Part shown: positions 1 through 5,268 of the stretch, piece by piece
Layout of the letters: every line of letters starts with the position of its first letter
Numbering within the stretch: position 1 is the first letter of the stretch
Notes under the pieces: generated by a model
What the model was told of the DNA's origin: nothing
The model's database searches: none
What the model saw: the letters and a program-made list of their open reading frames with translations, nothing else
Position numbers and translations under genes: made by a program
Source: Actinomycetes bacterium
Lineage (GTDB): Bacteria; Actinomycetota; Thermoleophilia; Solirubrobacterales; Solirubrobacteraceae
Direction: 5' to 3'
Assembly (NCBI GenBank): GCA_023405705.1
Contig: JAEXXR010000718.1
Span: 1-8,980, forward strand
DNA length: 8,980 bases

Positions 1-1468
1 CGAGGTGGTCCTCGATGCCGGCGATGTCGGAGAGCACGATGTAGTCGTCGCCCTCCTTGATCAGACCCATCGCGATGCCGGCGACCGGGCGCTTGAGCGG
101 CACGCCCGCGTCCATCAGCGACAGCGAGGAGCCGCAGACCGACGCCATCGAGGAGGAGCCGTTGGACTCGAGGATGTCGGACACGACGCGGATCGTGTAC
201 GGGAACTCCTCGATCGTCGGCACCATCGGCACGAGCGCGCGCTCGGCGAGCGCGCCGTGGCCGATGTCACGGCGCTTGGGGCCGCGCATGAAGCCCGCCT
301 CGCCGACCGAGAACGGCGGGAAGTTGTAGTGGTGGAAGTAGTACTTTCTGGTCTCCAGGCCGAGCGTGTCGAGGCGCATCTCCTCGCGCGTCGTGCCGAG
401 GGCCGCGGTCGACAGCGCCTGCGTCTGGCCGCGCGTGAAGAGCGCGGAGCCGTGCGTGCGCGGCGTGACGCCGACCTCGATCGTGATCGGCCGGATCTCG
501 TCGGCCTTGCGGCCGTCCGGGCGCTTCTTCTTGACGGCGATCCGCTCGCGGATGATCGACTTCTCGAGCTTGTCGAAGGCGAGCTGGACAGCCTGGCGCT
601 GCTCGGCGTCGTCCTCGTCGGCGGCGAATCTCGCGAAGACGTCGACCTCGACGGCCTTCGTCGCCTCCTGGCGCTCGAGCTTGTCGACGACGCCGGTCGC
701 TCTGTCGAGCTTTCTGCCGAACGATCTCGTGATCTGTCTCAGCAGTCTCTCGTCGACCTGCGGGACCTCGACCTCGGTCTTCTCCTTGCCGGCCTTTCTG
801 GCCAGCTCCCACTGGAGCGCGCAGAGCTTCTTGATCGCGTCGTGCGCGATGTCGAGCGCGTCGAGGATCTCCGCCTCGGGGATCTCGTTGGCGCCCGCCT
901 CGACCATCAGGATGGCCTCCTCGGTGCCCGCGACGATCAGGTCGAGGTCGGTGTTCTCGAGCAGGTCCTCCTCGTTGGGGTTGACGACGAAGTTGCCGTC
1001 GACCTTGCCGATGCGGACCGCGCCGACCGGCGTCGGGAACGGGATGTCGGAGACCATCAGGGCCGCCGAGGCGCCGTTCATCGCGAGGATGTCGTAGGAG
1101 TGCTCGTGGTCGACCGAGAGCGTCAGCGTGACGAGCTGCGTCTCACGGCGCCAGCCCTTCGGGAAGAGCGGGCGGATCGGACGGTCGACCATGCGGGCGA
1201 CGAGCGTCGCCTTCTCGCCGGCGCGACCCTCGCGCTTGAAGAACGAGCCGGGGATCTTGCCCGCGGCGTACATGCGCTCCTCGACGTCGACCGTGAGCGG
1301 GAGGAAGTCGACATCGCGGAGATTGCCGGCGGTCGCGGTCGAGAGGACCATCGTGTCGCCCGAGCGGACGACGACCGAGCCGGAGGCCTGCTTGGCCATG
1401 CGCCCGGTCTCGAAGGAGATCTCCTTGCCGGCGATCTCCACGGCGAGCCGCGTAACGGCGTCAGACAT
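1..1468 (-). CDS. pnp: Polyribonucleotide nucleotidyltransferase (PNPase), 3' end cut off by window
   Basis: PNPase is a phosphorolytic 3'-5' exoribonuclease of mRNA turnover, trimeric, and a component of RNA degradosomes. The reading frame is open from the ATG at 1468-1466 to the left edge: 489 complete codons of the family's usual 700-750, so the KH and S1 RNA-binding domains lie outside. Visible are RNase PH domain 1 (about residues 10-145), the helical linker domain (about 150-235), and RNase PH domain 2 from about 300, with [12 protein letters not shown] (the phosphate-site serines) and DIAGIEDHL at the end. The Asp of EDH (residue 487) matches catalytic Asp486 of the E. coli enzyme; the partner Asp492 would be just off the edge. 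The start has a Shine-Dalgarno GAAGGG 10 nt upstream. Unlike in many bacteria the gene does not directly follow rpsO: three genes intervene, one on the opposite strand, so it needs its own promoter in 1469-1582. Five AGA Arg codons fall within 701-748. Identification is secure. Confidence 0.97.
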   Translation of the reverse strand, partial: MSDAVTRLAVEIAGKEISFETGRMAKQASGSVVVRSGDTMVLSTATAGNLRDVDFLPLTVDVEERMYAAGKIPGSFFKREGRAGEKATLVARMVDRPIRPLFPKGWRRETQLVTLTLSVDHEHSYDILAMNGASAALMVSDIPFPTPVGAVRIGKVDGNFVVNPNEEDLLENTDLDLIVAGTEEAILMVEAGANEIPEAEILDALDIAHDAIKKLCALQWELARKAGKEKTEVEVPQVDERLLRQITRSFGRKLDRATGVVDKLERQEATKAVEVDVFARFAADEDDAEQRQAVQLAFDKLEKSIIRERIAVKKKRPDGRKADEIRPITIEVGVTPRTHGSALFTRGQTQALSTAALGTTREEMRLDTLGLETRKYYFHHYNFPPFSVGEAGFMRGPKRRDIGHGALAERALVPMVPTIEEFPYTIRVVSDILESNGSSSMASVCGSSLSLMDAGVPLKRPVAGIAMGLIKEGDDYIVLSDIAGIEDHL

Positions 1469-1478
1469 GTGGGTGTTT

Positions 1479-1484
1479 CCCTTC
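1479..1484 (-). promoter_or_regulatory. Shine-Dalgarno of pnp
   Basis: On the minus strand GAAGGG precedes the pnp ATG (1468) by 10 nt. It is the clearest ribosome binding site I see in the window, and it fixes the ATG that gives the normal PNPase N-terminus MSDAVTRLA. Most other genes here start by overlap with the preceding stop codon and lack a clear site. Confidence 0.6.
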
Positions 1485-1486
1485 TG

Positions 1487-1508
1487 CTCCGCCCTTCGGT
1501 CGGCGGAG
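1487..1508 (-). promoter_or_regulatory. Hairpin in the pnp 5' leader
   Basis: A perfect 7-bp inverted repeat (CTCCGCC at 1487-1493, GGCGGAG at 1502-1508) with an 8-nt loop lies just upstream of the pnp Shine-Dalgarno. As minus-strand RNA it would form a GC-rich stem ending only 2 nt before GAAGGG. In E. coli a pnp leader stem is cut by RNase III and then used by PNPase to repress its own message. That precedent makes a regulatory role here plausible but unproven. It is not followed by a T-run, so a terminator is less likely. Confidence 0.4.
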
Positions 1509-1582
1509 TGCATCGCGTCTTTTCTGTATCCGAACCCCGCAATCGTAGCGATCCTGTCGCAAAGGCCCTGCGTATCCCACGC

Positions 1583-2095
1583 ATGACCGTCCATCTCCTG
1601 ACGCGAGCGCAACGCCTTTCCGGTTCGCCTGACGCCGTCTTCCCGTTCTTCGCCGCCGCGCGCAACCTGGAGGCGATCACGCCGCCGTGGCTCGGCTTCC
1701 AGGTGCGCACGCCGGAGCCGATCGCGATGGCCCCCGGGACGCTGATCGCGTACCGCCTGAAGCTGCACGGCGTGCCGCTGCGCTGGCTGACGCGGATCGA
1801 GGAGTGGGAGCCTGGCGTCCGCTTCGTCGACGCGCAGGTGCGCGGCCCCTACGCGCTCTGGCACCACACGCATGAGTTCGAGGCGGTCGCGGGGCCGAAC
1901 GGCGAGCCGCAGACGCTGATGCGCGACACCGTCCGCTACGCGCTGCCGCTCGGCCCGCTCGGCGAGATCGCCCGCCGCGCCTTCGTCGCACGCGACCTGG
2001 CGCGGATCTTCGACTTCCGCGCGCAGGCGGTCGAGCGGCTGTTGGCACACGGCAGCACGAGCGCGCGTGAGGACGCCGGCGCGCGGGTGGCGTAG
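1583..2095 (+). CDS. SRPBCC (START/Bet v1-like) family protein, function unknown
   Basis: This 170-residue protein is the only plus-strand gene. It resembles small cytosolic SRPBCC proteins, whose helix-grip fold encloses a hydrophobic ligand pocket; the ligand is unknown. Family-like features include an N-terminal pattern SPDAVFPFFAAARNLEAITPP (residues 15-35, of the type 'P..VF.FF....NLE..TP'), LHGVPLRWLTRIEEWEP (61-77), RGPYALWHHTHEFE (87-100) and a late DTVRYALPLGPLGEI (115-129), followed by a C-terminal helix typical of the fold. There is no signal peptide or membrane segment. The ATG at 1583 is preferred: upstream sequence in the same frame is only pnp antisense and does not resemble the family. 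No Shine-Dalgarno is evident; TGCGT/ACGCA (1569-1573 and 1579-1583) form a short repeat touching the start codon. It is divergent from pnp and convergent with the DsbA-like gene (15-nt gap). None of its 19 Arg codons is AGA, unlike most neighbours, which may mean a different history. Confidence 0.88.
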   Translation: MTVHLLTRAQRLSGSPDAVFPFFAAARNLEAITPPWLGFQVRTPEPIAMAPGTLIAYRLKLHGVPLRWLTRIEEWEPGVRFVDAQVRGPYALWHHTHEFEAVAGPNGEPQTLMRDTVRYALPLGPLGEIARRAFVARDLARIFDFRAQAVERLLAHGSTSAREDAGARVA

Positions 2096-2096
2096 C

Positions 2097-2110
2097 GCCG
2101 GCCGCCCGGC
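2097..2110. terminator. Possible bidirectional hairpin terminator between convergent genes
   Basis: The 15-nt gap between the stop of the SRPBCC gene (2095) and the stop of the DsbA-like gene (2111) is almost wholly an inverted repeat: GCCGG at 2097-2101, a 4-nt loop, and CCGGC at 2106-2110. It reads the same on both strands, fitting a shared transcription end. The stem is short and no T-run follows, so it is not a classical intrinsic terminator; U-tract-less hairpins are common in high-GC actinobacteria. Confidence 0.35.
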
Positions 2111-2614
2111 TCAGCCCAGCCGAGCCAGCAACTCGTCGGTCGGCAGCCCCGGGTGGGCGACGCCGTCGAGGAAGAGCGTCGGCGTGGTGACGACGCCGGC
2201 CCGCACGCCGCTGCCGAAGTCCCGTCGGACGCGCGCGGCGACGGCGTCGGAGCGGCGGTCGGCGTCGAAGCGGTCGACGTCGAGGCCGAGCCGCTCGGCG
2301 CGCGCCCACAGGTGCGGGTCCTCCAGCCGCGCCTGGTCGTCGAACAGCGCCGCGTGCATCTCCCAGAAGCGGCCCTGCAGTCCCGCGGCCTCCGCGGCGC
2401 AGGCGGCCGCCCACGCGCGCGGGTGCTTCGATCTGACCGGGAAGTGCCGGAAGATCCGCTGCGCGCCCACGGCGCGCAGCTTCAGCTCCAGCACGGCGCA
2501 GTACGGGCACTCGTAGTCGGCATAGACGATCGCCAGCGGCCGGCCCGCAGGACCGGCGCGATGGTCGTCCTCCGACGGCGGCGGCAGCGGCGCGCTGCCG
2601 TACGCCTCAGTCAC
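2111..2614 (-). CDS. DsbA-family thioredoxin-fold oxidoreductase (cytosolic, CPYC)
   Basis: This 167-residue protein has a thioredoxin fold with a DsbA-type helical insertion. The redox motif CPYC is at residues 36-39, within VYADYECPYC. The cis-proline loop TTPT is at 143-146, followed by LFLDG. The insertion carries the typical FRHFPV (55-60), ...GRFWEMHAALFDDQ (81-94) and LGLDVDRF (109-116). This pattern matches the DsbA-like proteins that also occur fused to the C-terminus of some NhaA antiporters. There is no signal peptide or lipobox, so it should act in the cytosol as a thiol-disulfide reductase or isomerase. The start is GTG at 2614, 18 nt after the peroxiredoxin stop and in the same frame, with no clear Shine-Dalgarno; translation probably re-initiates after the peroxiredoxin. 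The next usable start would remove CPYC. A plausible role is reducing the adjacent peroxiredoxin, which is inference from neighbourhood only. One of its 19 Arg codons is AGA. Confidence 0.9.
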   Translation of the reverse strand: MTEAYGSAPLPPPSEDDHRAGPAGRPLAIVYADYECPYCAVLELKLRAVGAQRIFRHFPVRSKHPRAWAAACAAEAAGLQGRFWEMHAALFDDQARLEDPHLWARAERLGLDVDRFDADRRSDAVAARVRRDFGSGVRAGVVTTPTLFLDGVAHPGLPTDELLARLG

Positions 2615-2632
2615 CTGACGAGGATGCGCATC

Positions 2633-3088
2633 TCAGGCCGCGAGGCCGTCGAAGATGAGGTTGGCACCGGGGAGGTCACCGGGCGAGGGCGCCTGGTAGC
2701 TCCACTTGACGACGCCGTCGGGCCCGACGATCACGAGCGCACGCTGCGGGAAGCCGCCCTCGTGCAGGACGCCGAACGCGCTGCTGGCGGCGCCCTTGGG
2801 CTCGAAGTCGGAGAGCTGCTCGATCGTCACGCCGAGCTTCTCGCGGAACGCTCTCTGCGCCCACGACGAGTCGCAGGAGACGCCGTACAACGTGGCCCCC
2901 TGCGCCGTGAACTGGTCGAGCACCTCTTCGTAGAGGTTGAGCTGGTCCGTGCAGACCGGGCTGAACGCGAACGGGTAGAAGACCAGGACGGTCGTTCTGC
3001 CCTGCAGGTCCTCGCGGGTGAAGGTCCCGCCGTCCTCGCGCTGGAGCGTGAACTCCGGCGCGGGCGTGCCCGGCTGCAGGACGCTCAC
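2633..3088 (-). CDS. Peroxiredoxin (AhpE / Bcp-like, AhpC-TSA family)
   Basis: A thiol peroxidase of 151 residues that would reduce hydrogen peroxide and organic hydroperoxides in the cytosol. The peroxidatic cysteine is Cys46 in [14 protein letters not shown] (37-50), the P-x3-S/T-x2-C motif; a supporting Arg is Arg116 in [12 protein letters not shown]. The FAFSPVCT motif, [16 protein letters not shown] (92-107) and the length resemble the 1-Cys AhpE of Mycobacterium. A second cysteine, Cys72 in GVSCDSS, is not in AhpE as I recall it and could act as a resolving or mixed-disulfide partner (inference). The start is GTG at 3088, overlapping the rpsO TGA by 4 nt (GTGA). Starting further upstream would only add antisense or out-of-frame translation of rpsO. 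The DsbA-like gene follows 18 nt downstream in the same frame. A bcp-type name is the alternative assignment within the same family. Confidence 0.93.
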   Translation of the reverse strand: MSVLQPGTPAPEFTLQREDGGTFTREDLQGRTTVLVFYPFAFSPVCTDQLNLYEEVLDQFTAQGATLYGVSCDSSWAQRAFREKLGVTIEQLSDFEPKGAASSAFGVLHEGGFPQRALVIVGPDGVVKWSYQAPSPGDLPGANLIFDGLAA

Positions 3089-3357
3089 TTGCGCAGACCG
3101 AGCTCTCTCACGAGCGCGCGGTACCCCTCGAGGTCCTTGCGCTGCATGTAGTTGAGGAAGCGGCGACGCCGGCCGACGAGCATGAGCAGGCCGCGGCGCG
3201 AGTGGTGGTCCTTCTTGTGGGTGCGCAGGTGCTCGGTGAGATCGTTGATCCGCTCCGTCAGCATCGCGATCTGGACCTCGGCTGCGCCGGTGTCGTTCTC
3301 GCCTCTGCCGAACTTCGCGATCAGCTCTCTTTTGCGCTCGCTGGTAAGGGTCGTCAT
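3085..3357 (-). CDS. rpsO: 30S ribosomal protein S15
   Basis: S15 binds the central domain of 16S rRNA early in 30S assembly and forms an inter-subunit bridge. The 90-residue length is normal for the family (about 89). Diagnostic segments are [19 protein letters not shown] (about residues 19-37), [20 protein letters not shown] (43-62) and [13 protein letters not shown] (63-75), including the rRNA-binding HHSRRGLL. The ATG at 3357 overlaps the ribF TGA by 4 nt (ATGA), and its own TGA overlaps the GTG of the peroxiredoxin by 4 nt, so it is tightly coupled on both sides. No strong Shine-Dalgarno precedes it. In E. coli and many other bacteria pnp follows rpsO directly; here it does not. Confidence 0.98.
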   Translation of the reverse strand: MTTLTSERKRELIAKFGRGENDTGAAEVQIAMLTERINDLTEHLRTHKKDHHSRRGLLMLVGRRRRFLNYMQRKDLEGYRALVRELGLRK

Positions 3358-4265
3358 CGGCCGGGCAGCGTAGCAGAATCGGCTGCACAGACCCCACGCG
3401 CCACCTCGACGTCGCGGTGCATCTGGGCGATCAGATCGTCGACGGAGTCGAACCGCTGCTCCCCCCGCAGGCGGGTCAGGAACTCGACCGTGATGGTGCG
3501 GTCGTAGAGGTCGCCGGTGTAGTCGATCAGGTACGGCTCAATCAGCAGGCCGAGGCCGCTCTCGAAGGTCGGGCGGACGCCGACGTTCGTCGCGGCGCAG
3601 CGGACCTCGCCCGTGTCGGCGAGCGTCACGCGGGTCGCGTAGACGCCGTTGCCGGGGCAGACGAGCTCCGGGTCGGGCTCCAGGTTGGCGGTCGGGAAGC
3701 CGAGCTCGCGGCCGCGCTTCTCGCCGTGCCTGACGACGCCGCGTATGCGGAACGGCCCGCCGAGGAAACGGCTGGCGTGCTCGACCTCGCCGGCCAGCAC
3801 GAGGCCGCGGACGTGCGAGGAGGAGATGATCTCCTGCTCGATCTCGACGAGCGGCACGACGCGCGCCTCGAAGCGCTCGTCTGCTCTCAGCAGCGCCGTG
3901 TCGCCTCTGGCGCCGTGGCCGAAGCGGAAGTTCTCGCCGACCGTCACGTGCGTGGCGCCGAGCTTGCCGACGAGCACGTCGTCGAGGAACGCCTCCGCGG
4001 TCTGGTGCGCGAACGCGTCGTCGAAGGGGATCACGACCAGCTCCTCGACGCCGAGCGACTCGACCAGCTCGGCCTTCACCTCCAGGCTGGTCAGCAGCTT
4101 CGGCGCCGCCTCCGGACGGACGACGGCAAGCGGATGGGGCTCGAACGTCAGGACCGTGTCGCTTCCTGCGATGACGGCGCGGTGACCGAGGTGGACCCCG
4201 TCGAACTCTCCGACGGCGACGCGCCGGGGCCTCGGCGCGACGTCGGGCAGCCAGGTGATCTGCAT
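3354..4265 (-). CDS. ribF: Bifunctional riboflavin kinase / FAD synthetase
   Basis: RibF phosphorylates riboflavin to FMN and adenylylates FMN to FAD. The 303-residue protein has an N-terminal nucleotidyltransferase domain with [13 protein letters not shown] (19-31, containing the HxGH motif), FEPHP (41-45), [13 protein letters not shown] (110-122) and SSSHVRG (148-154, the ISSTRIR-type motif). The C-terminal riboflavin kinase domain has GFPTANL (189-195), NGVYAT (206-211) and [10 protein letters not shown] (226-235). The segment between HLGHRAVI and TFEPHP is about 10 residues shorter than in B. subtilis RibF as I recall it, so a helix is trimmed; this may be a lineage trait. The ATG at 4265 lacks a Shine-Dalgarno, but a TANNNT element lies 8 nt upstream, which fits leaderless initiation. 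Its TGA overlaps the rpsO ATG. In B. subtilis the orthologue (ribC) also lies between truB and rpsO. Confidence 0.97.
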   Translation of the reverse strand: MQITWLPDVAPRPRRVAVGEFDGVHLGHRAVIAGSDTVLTFEPHPLAVVRPEAAPKLLTSLEVKAELVESLGVEELVVIPFDDAFAHQTAEAFLDDVLVGKLGATHVTVGENFRFGHGARGDTALLRADERFEARVVPLVEIEQEIISSSHVRGLVLAGEVEHASRFLGGPFRIRGVVRHGEKRGRELGFPTANLEPDPELVCPGNGVYATRVTLADTGEVRCAATNVGVRPTFESGLGLLIEPYLIDYTGDLYDRTITVEFLTRLRGEQRFDSVDDLIAQMHRDVEVARGVCAADSATLPGR

Positions 4266-4273
4266 GGCGCGGA

Positions 4274-4279
4274 AGAGTA
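4274..4279 (-). promoter_or_regulatory. Candidate -10 element for leaderless ribF transcript
   Basis: The minus strand carries TACTCT here, matching the actinobacterial -10 consensus TANNNT, with 8 nt between it and the ribF ATG. ribF has no Shine-Dalgarno and sits after a 91-nt gap, so a transcript starting at the ATG itself is plausible. No good -35 is visible (CTGACG with a 20-nt spacer is poor). The 6-mer is short and could be chance. Confidence 0.3.
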
Positions 4280-4287
4280 GTGATCGC

Positions 4288-4313
4288 GCGCCCCCGACCC
4301 GTCAGCGGGGCGC
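4288..4313 (-). other. Hairpin in the truB-ribF spacer
   Basis: A perfect 7-bp inverted repeat (GCGCCCC at 4288-4294, GGGGCGC at 4307-4313) with a 12-nt loop lies between the truB stop (4357) and ribF start (4265). It could be a U-tract-less terminator or processing site upstream of a ribF promoter. In a GC-rich spacer such a stem can also arise by chance. I saw no FMN riboswitch consensus around it. Confidence 0.3.
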
Positions 4314-4356
4314 TGCGGCGCGTCACGGAGGCGCTCGCCGGCCGCCGCGGAGCGGC

Positions 4357-5169
4357 TCAGCCGCGCAGGCCGACGACCGGCTTCAGCAGCGGCTCGCCGT
4401 CCGGTCCGGTGCGCGGCTCGGCGATCGCGATCAGCCCCTGCTCGTCGATCAGCCGCACGTAGCCCTCCCCCGCCGTCGCGCCCGGCACGGCGACGCCGTG
4501 GGAGGCTCTGCGGGCGAGGTCGCCCTCCAGCGCGACCGCCGGCATGATCCGCGCCAGCGCGTCGTCGAGTCCGACGATCCGCTCCGGGTCGGCGTCGGCG
4601 ACGTCGAACGGGCCGATCGCGGTGCGGCGCAGCTCCTCGCAGTAGGCGTCGCCGAGGTCGGCGACCAGGCTGCGGACGTAGGTCCCGGACGAGCAGCGGA
4701 TCGAGAAGGCCCGTCTGGCGCCGTCGCGCCACAGCTCGTCGAAGGCGTCGACCTGCACCTCGCGCTCGGGCAGCTCGACCTGCTCGCCTCGCCGGGCGCG
4801 GGCGTAGGCGCGCTCGCCGTCGACTCTCAGCGCCGAGTAGGCCGGCGGCCGCTGTCTGACGGTCCCGGTGGGCAGCAGGAGGTCGCCCTCCGGCACGCGA
4901 CCGGTCTCCTCGATCTCACCCTCGCTGTCGCCGGTGCTGGAGACGGCGCCGAAGCGGGCGATCGTCTCGTAGCTCTTCCCCAGTCCCATCAGGAACCGCT
5001 GCGCGCGCGTCCCTCTGCCGACGAGCACGAGCAGCAGGCCGGTCGCGAACGGGTCGAGCGTGCCGGCGTGGCCGACTCTCGTCTTGCGCGGCAGCGCCCG
5101 CCGCACGCGGTAGACGACGTCGTGCGACGAGATGTCGCGCGGTTTGTCGTAGAGGATCACCCCGTCCAT
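4357..5169 (-). CDS. truB: tRNA pseudouridine(55) synthase
   Basis: TruB isomerises U55 in the T-loop of most tRNAs to pseudouridine. With the ATG at 5169 the protein has 270 residues. It begins MDGVILYDKPRDISSHDVV, the usual TruB N-terminus. The catalytic motif HAGTLDP is at 34-40 with the nucleophile Asp39. SYETIARFG (66-74) contains the conserved tyrosine, RPPAYSALRVDGERAYARAR (107-126) is motif II, and CSSGTYVRSLVADLG (159-173) carries the conserved arginine. The last 60 or so residues form the small C-terminal RNA-binding extension. An in-frame GTG at 5181 would add four residues (MTPH); neither start has a Shine-Dalgarno, and I prefer ATG because it matches family starts. A structured 97-nt spacer separates it from nrnA, so expression may not be simple read-through. 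It contains about six AGA Arg codons. Confidence 0.97.
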   Translation of the reverse strand: MDGVILYDKPRDISSHDVVYRVRRALPRKTRVGHAGTLDPFATGLLLVLVGRGTRAQRFLMGLGKSYETIARFGAVSSTGDSEGEIEETGRVPEGDLLLPTGTVRQRPPAYSALRVDGERAYARARRGEQVELPEREVQVDAFDELWRDGARRAFSIRCSSGTYVRSLVADLGDAYCEELRRTAIGPFDVADADPERIVGLDDALARIMPAVALEGDLARRASHGVAVPGATAGEGYVRLIDEQGLIAIAEPRTGPDGEPLLKPVVGLRG

Positions 5170-5190
5170 GTGCGGTGTCACGGCAGAGTC

Positions 5191-5208
5191 GAGCGAGCGG
5201 AGCGAGCG
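5191..5208. repeat. Tandem 9-bp direct repeat upstream of truB
   Basis: GAGCGAGCG occurs twice back to back (5191-5199 and 5200-5208) in the nrnA-truB spacer, just upstream of both candidate truB starts. It is a perfect two-copy repeat with an internal GAGC period. It could be simple-sequence drift or a site for a protein; the sequence alone gives no function. Confidence 0.6.
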
Positions 5209-5228
5209 GGTGCGAGAGGCTGGATGCC

Positions 5229-5245
5229 GAACTGGTTCTCAGAAC
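5229..5245. promoter_or_regulatory. Cluster of GAAC/GTTC inverted half-sites
   Basis: Three half-sites lie in 17 bp: GAAC (5229-5232), GTTC (5235-5238) and GAAC (5242-5245). The last two form the perfect palindrome GTTCTCAGAAC (5235-5245). The region is less GC-rich than its surroundings. The layout resembles a dimeric repressor operator. It is not a proper actinobacterial LexA box, which is GAAC-N4-GTTC; here the spacing is 2. Function is inferred only. Confidence 0.25.
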
Positions 5246-5265
5246 GTAAGGCCAGATGCCTTACG
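5245..5265 (-). terminator. Hairpin just downstream of nrnA, possible attenuator or RNA processing site
   Basis: A perfect 8-bp inverted repeat (arms CGTAAGGC at 5245-5252 and GCCTTACG at 5258-5265) with a 5-nt loop begins 3 nt after the nrnA TAG stop. As minus-strand RNA the stem is followed by UUCUG, only a weak U-rich tail. It is the cleanest stem-loop in the window and could partly terminate transcription, protect the upstream mRNA 3' end, or be a processing site. It lies in an operon context, so complete termination would require a separate truB promoter, which I could not recognise. Confidence 0.45.
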
Positions 5266-5268
5266 GAG

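Noticed and set aside
5..1582. Very long plus-strand open frame running antisense through pnp into the SRPBCC gene.
   Set aside because: It is in codon register with pnp on the other strand and is stop-free because of GC-rich codon bias. Its Arg/Asp/Leu-rich translation is low-complexity antisense. Only the part from 1583 resembles a protein family.
2633..2635. TGA between the peroxiredoxin and DsbA-like genes as a selenocysteine codon.
   Set aside because: The peroxiredoxin ends at its normal length before it, the residue would not align with any redox motif, and there is no recognisable SECIS-like stem directly after it.
3089..3397. N-terminal extension of the peroxiredoxin through the rpsO region.
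   Set aside because: The extension is out-of-frame translation of rpsO, rich in Arg. The GTG at 3088 gives a normal 151-residue peroxiredoxin.
4266..4356. FMN riboswitch upstream of ribF.
   Set aside because: The 91-nt gap is too short for the conserved multi-helix RFN element and I saw none of its conserved sequence blocks.
5229..5245. SOS/LexA operator upstream of truB.
   Set aside because: The half-sites match GAAC/GTTC but the spacing is 2 bp rather than the required 4, and truB is not an expected SOS gene.
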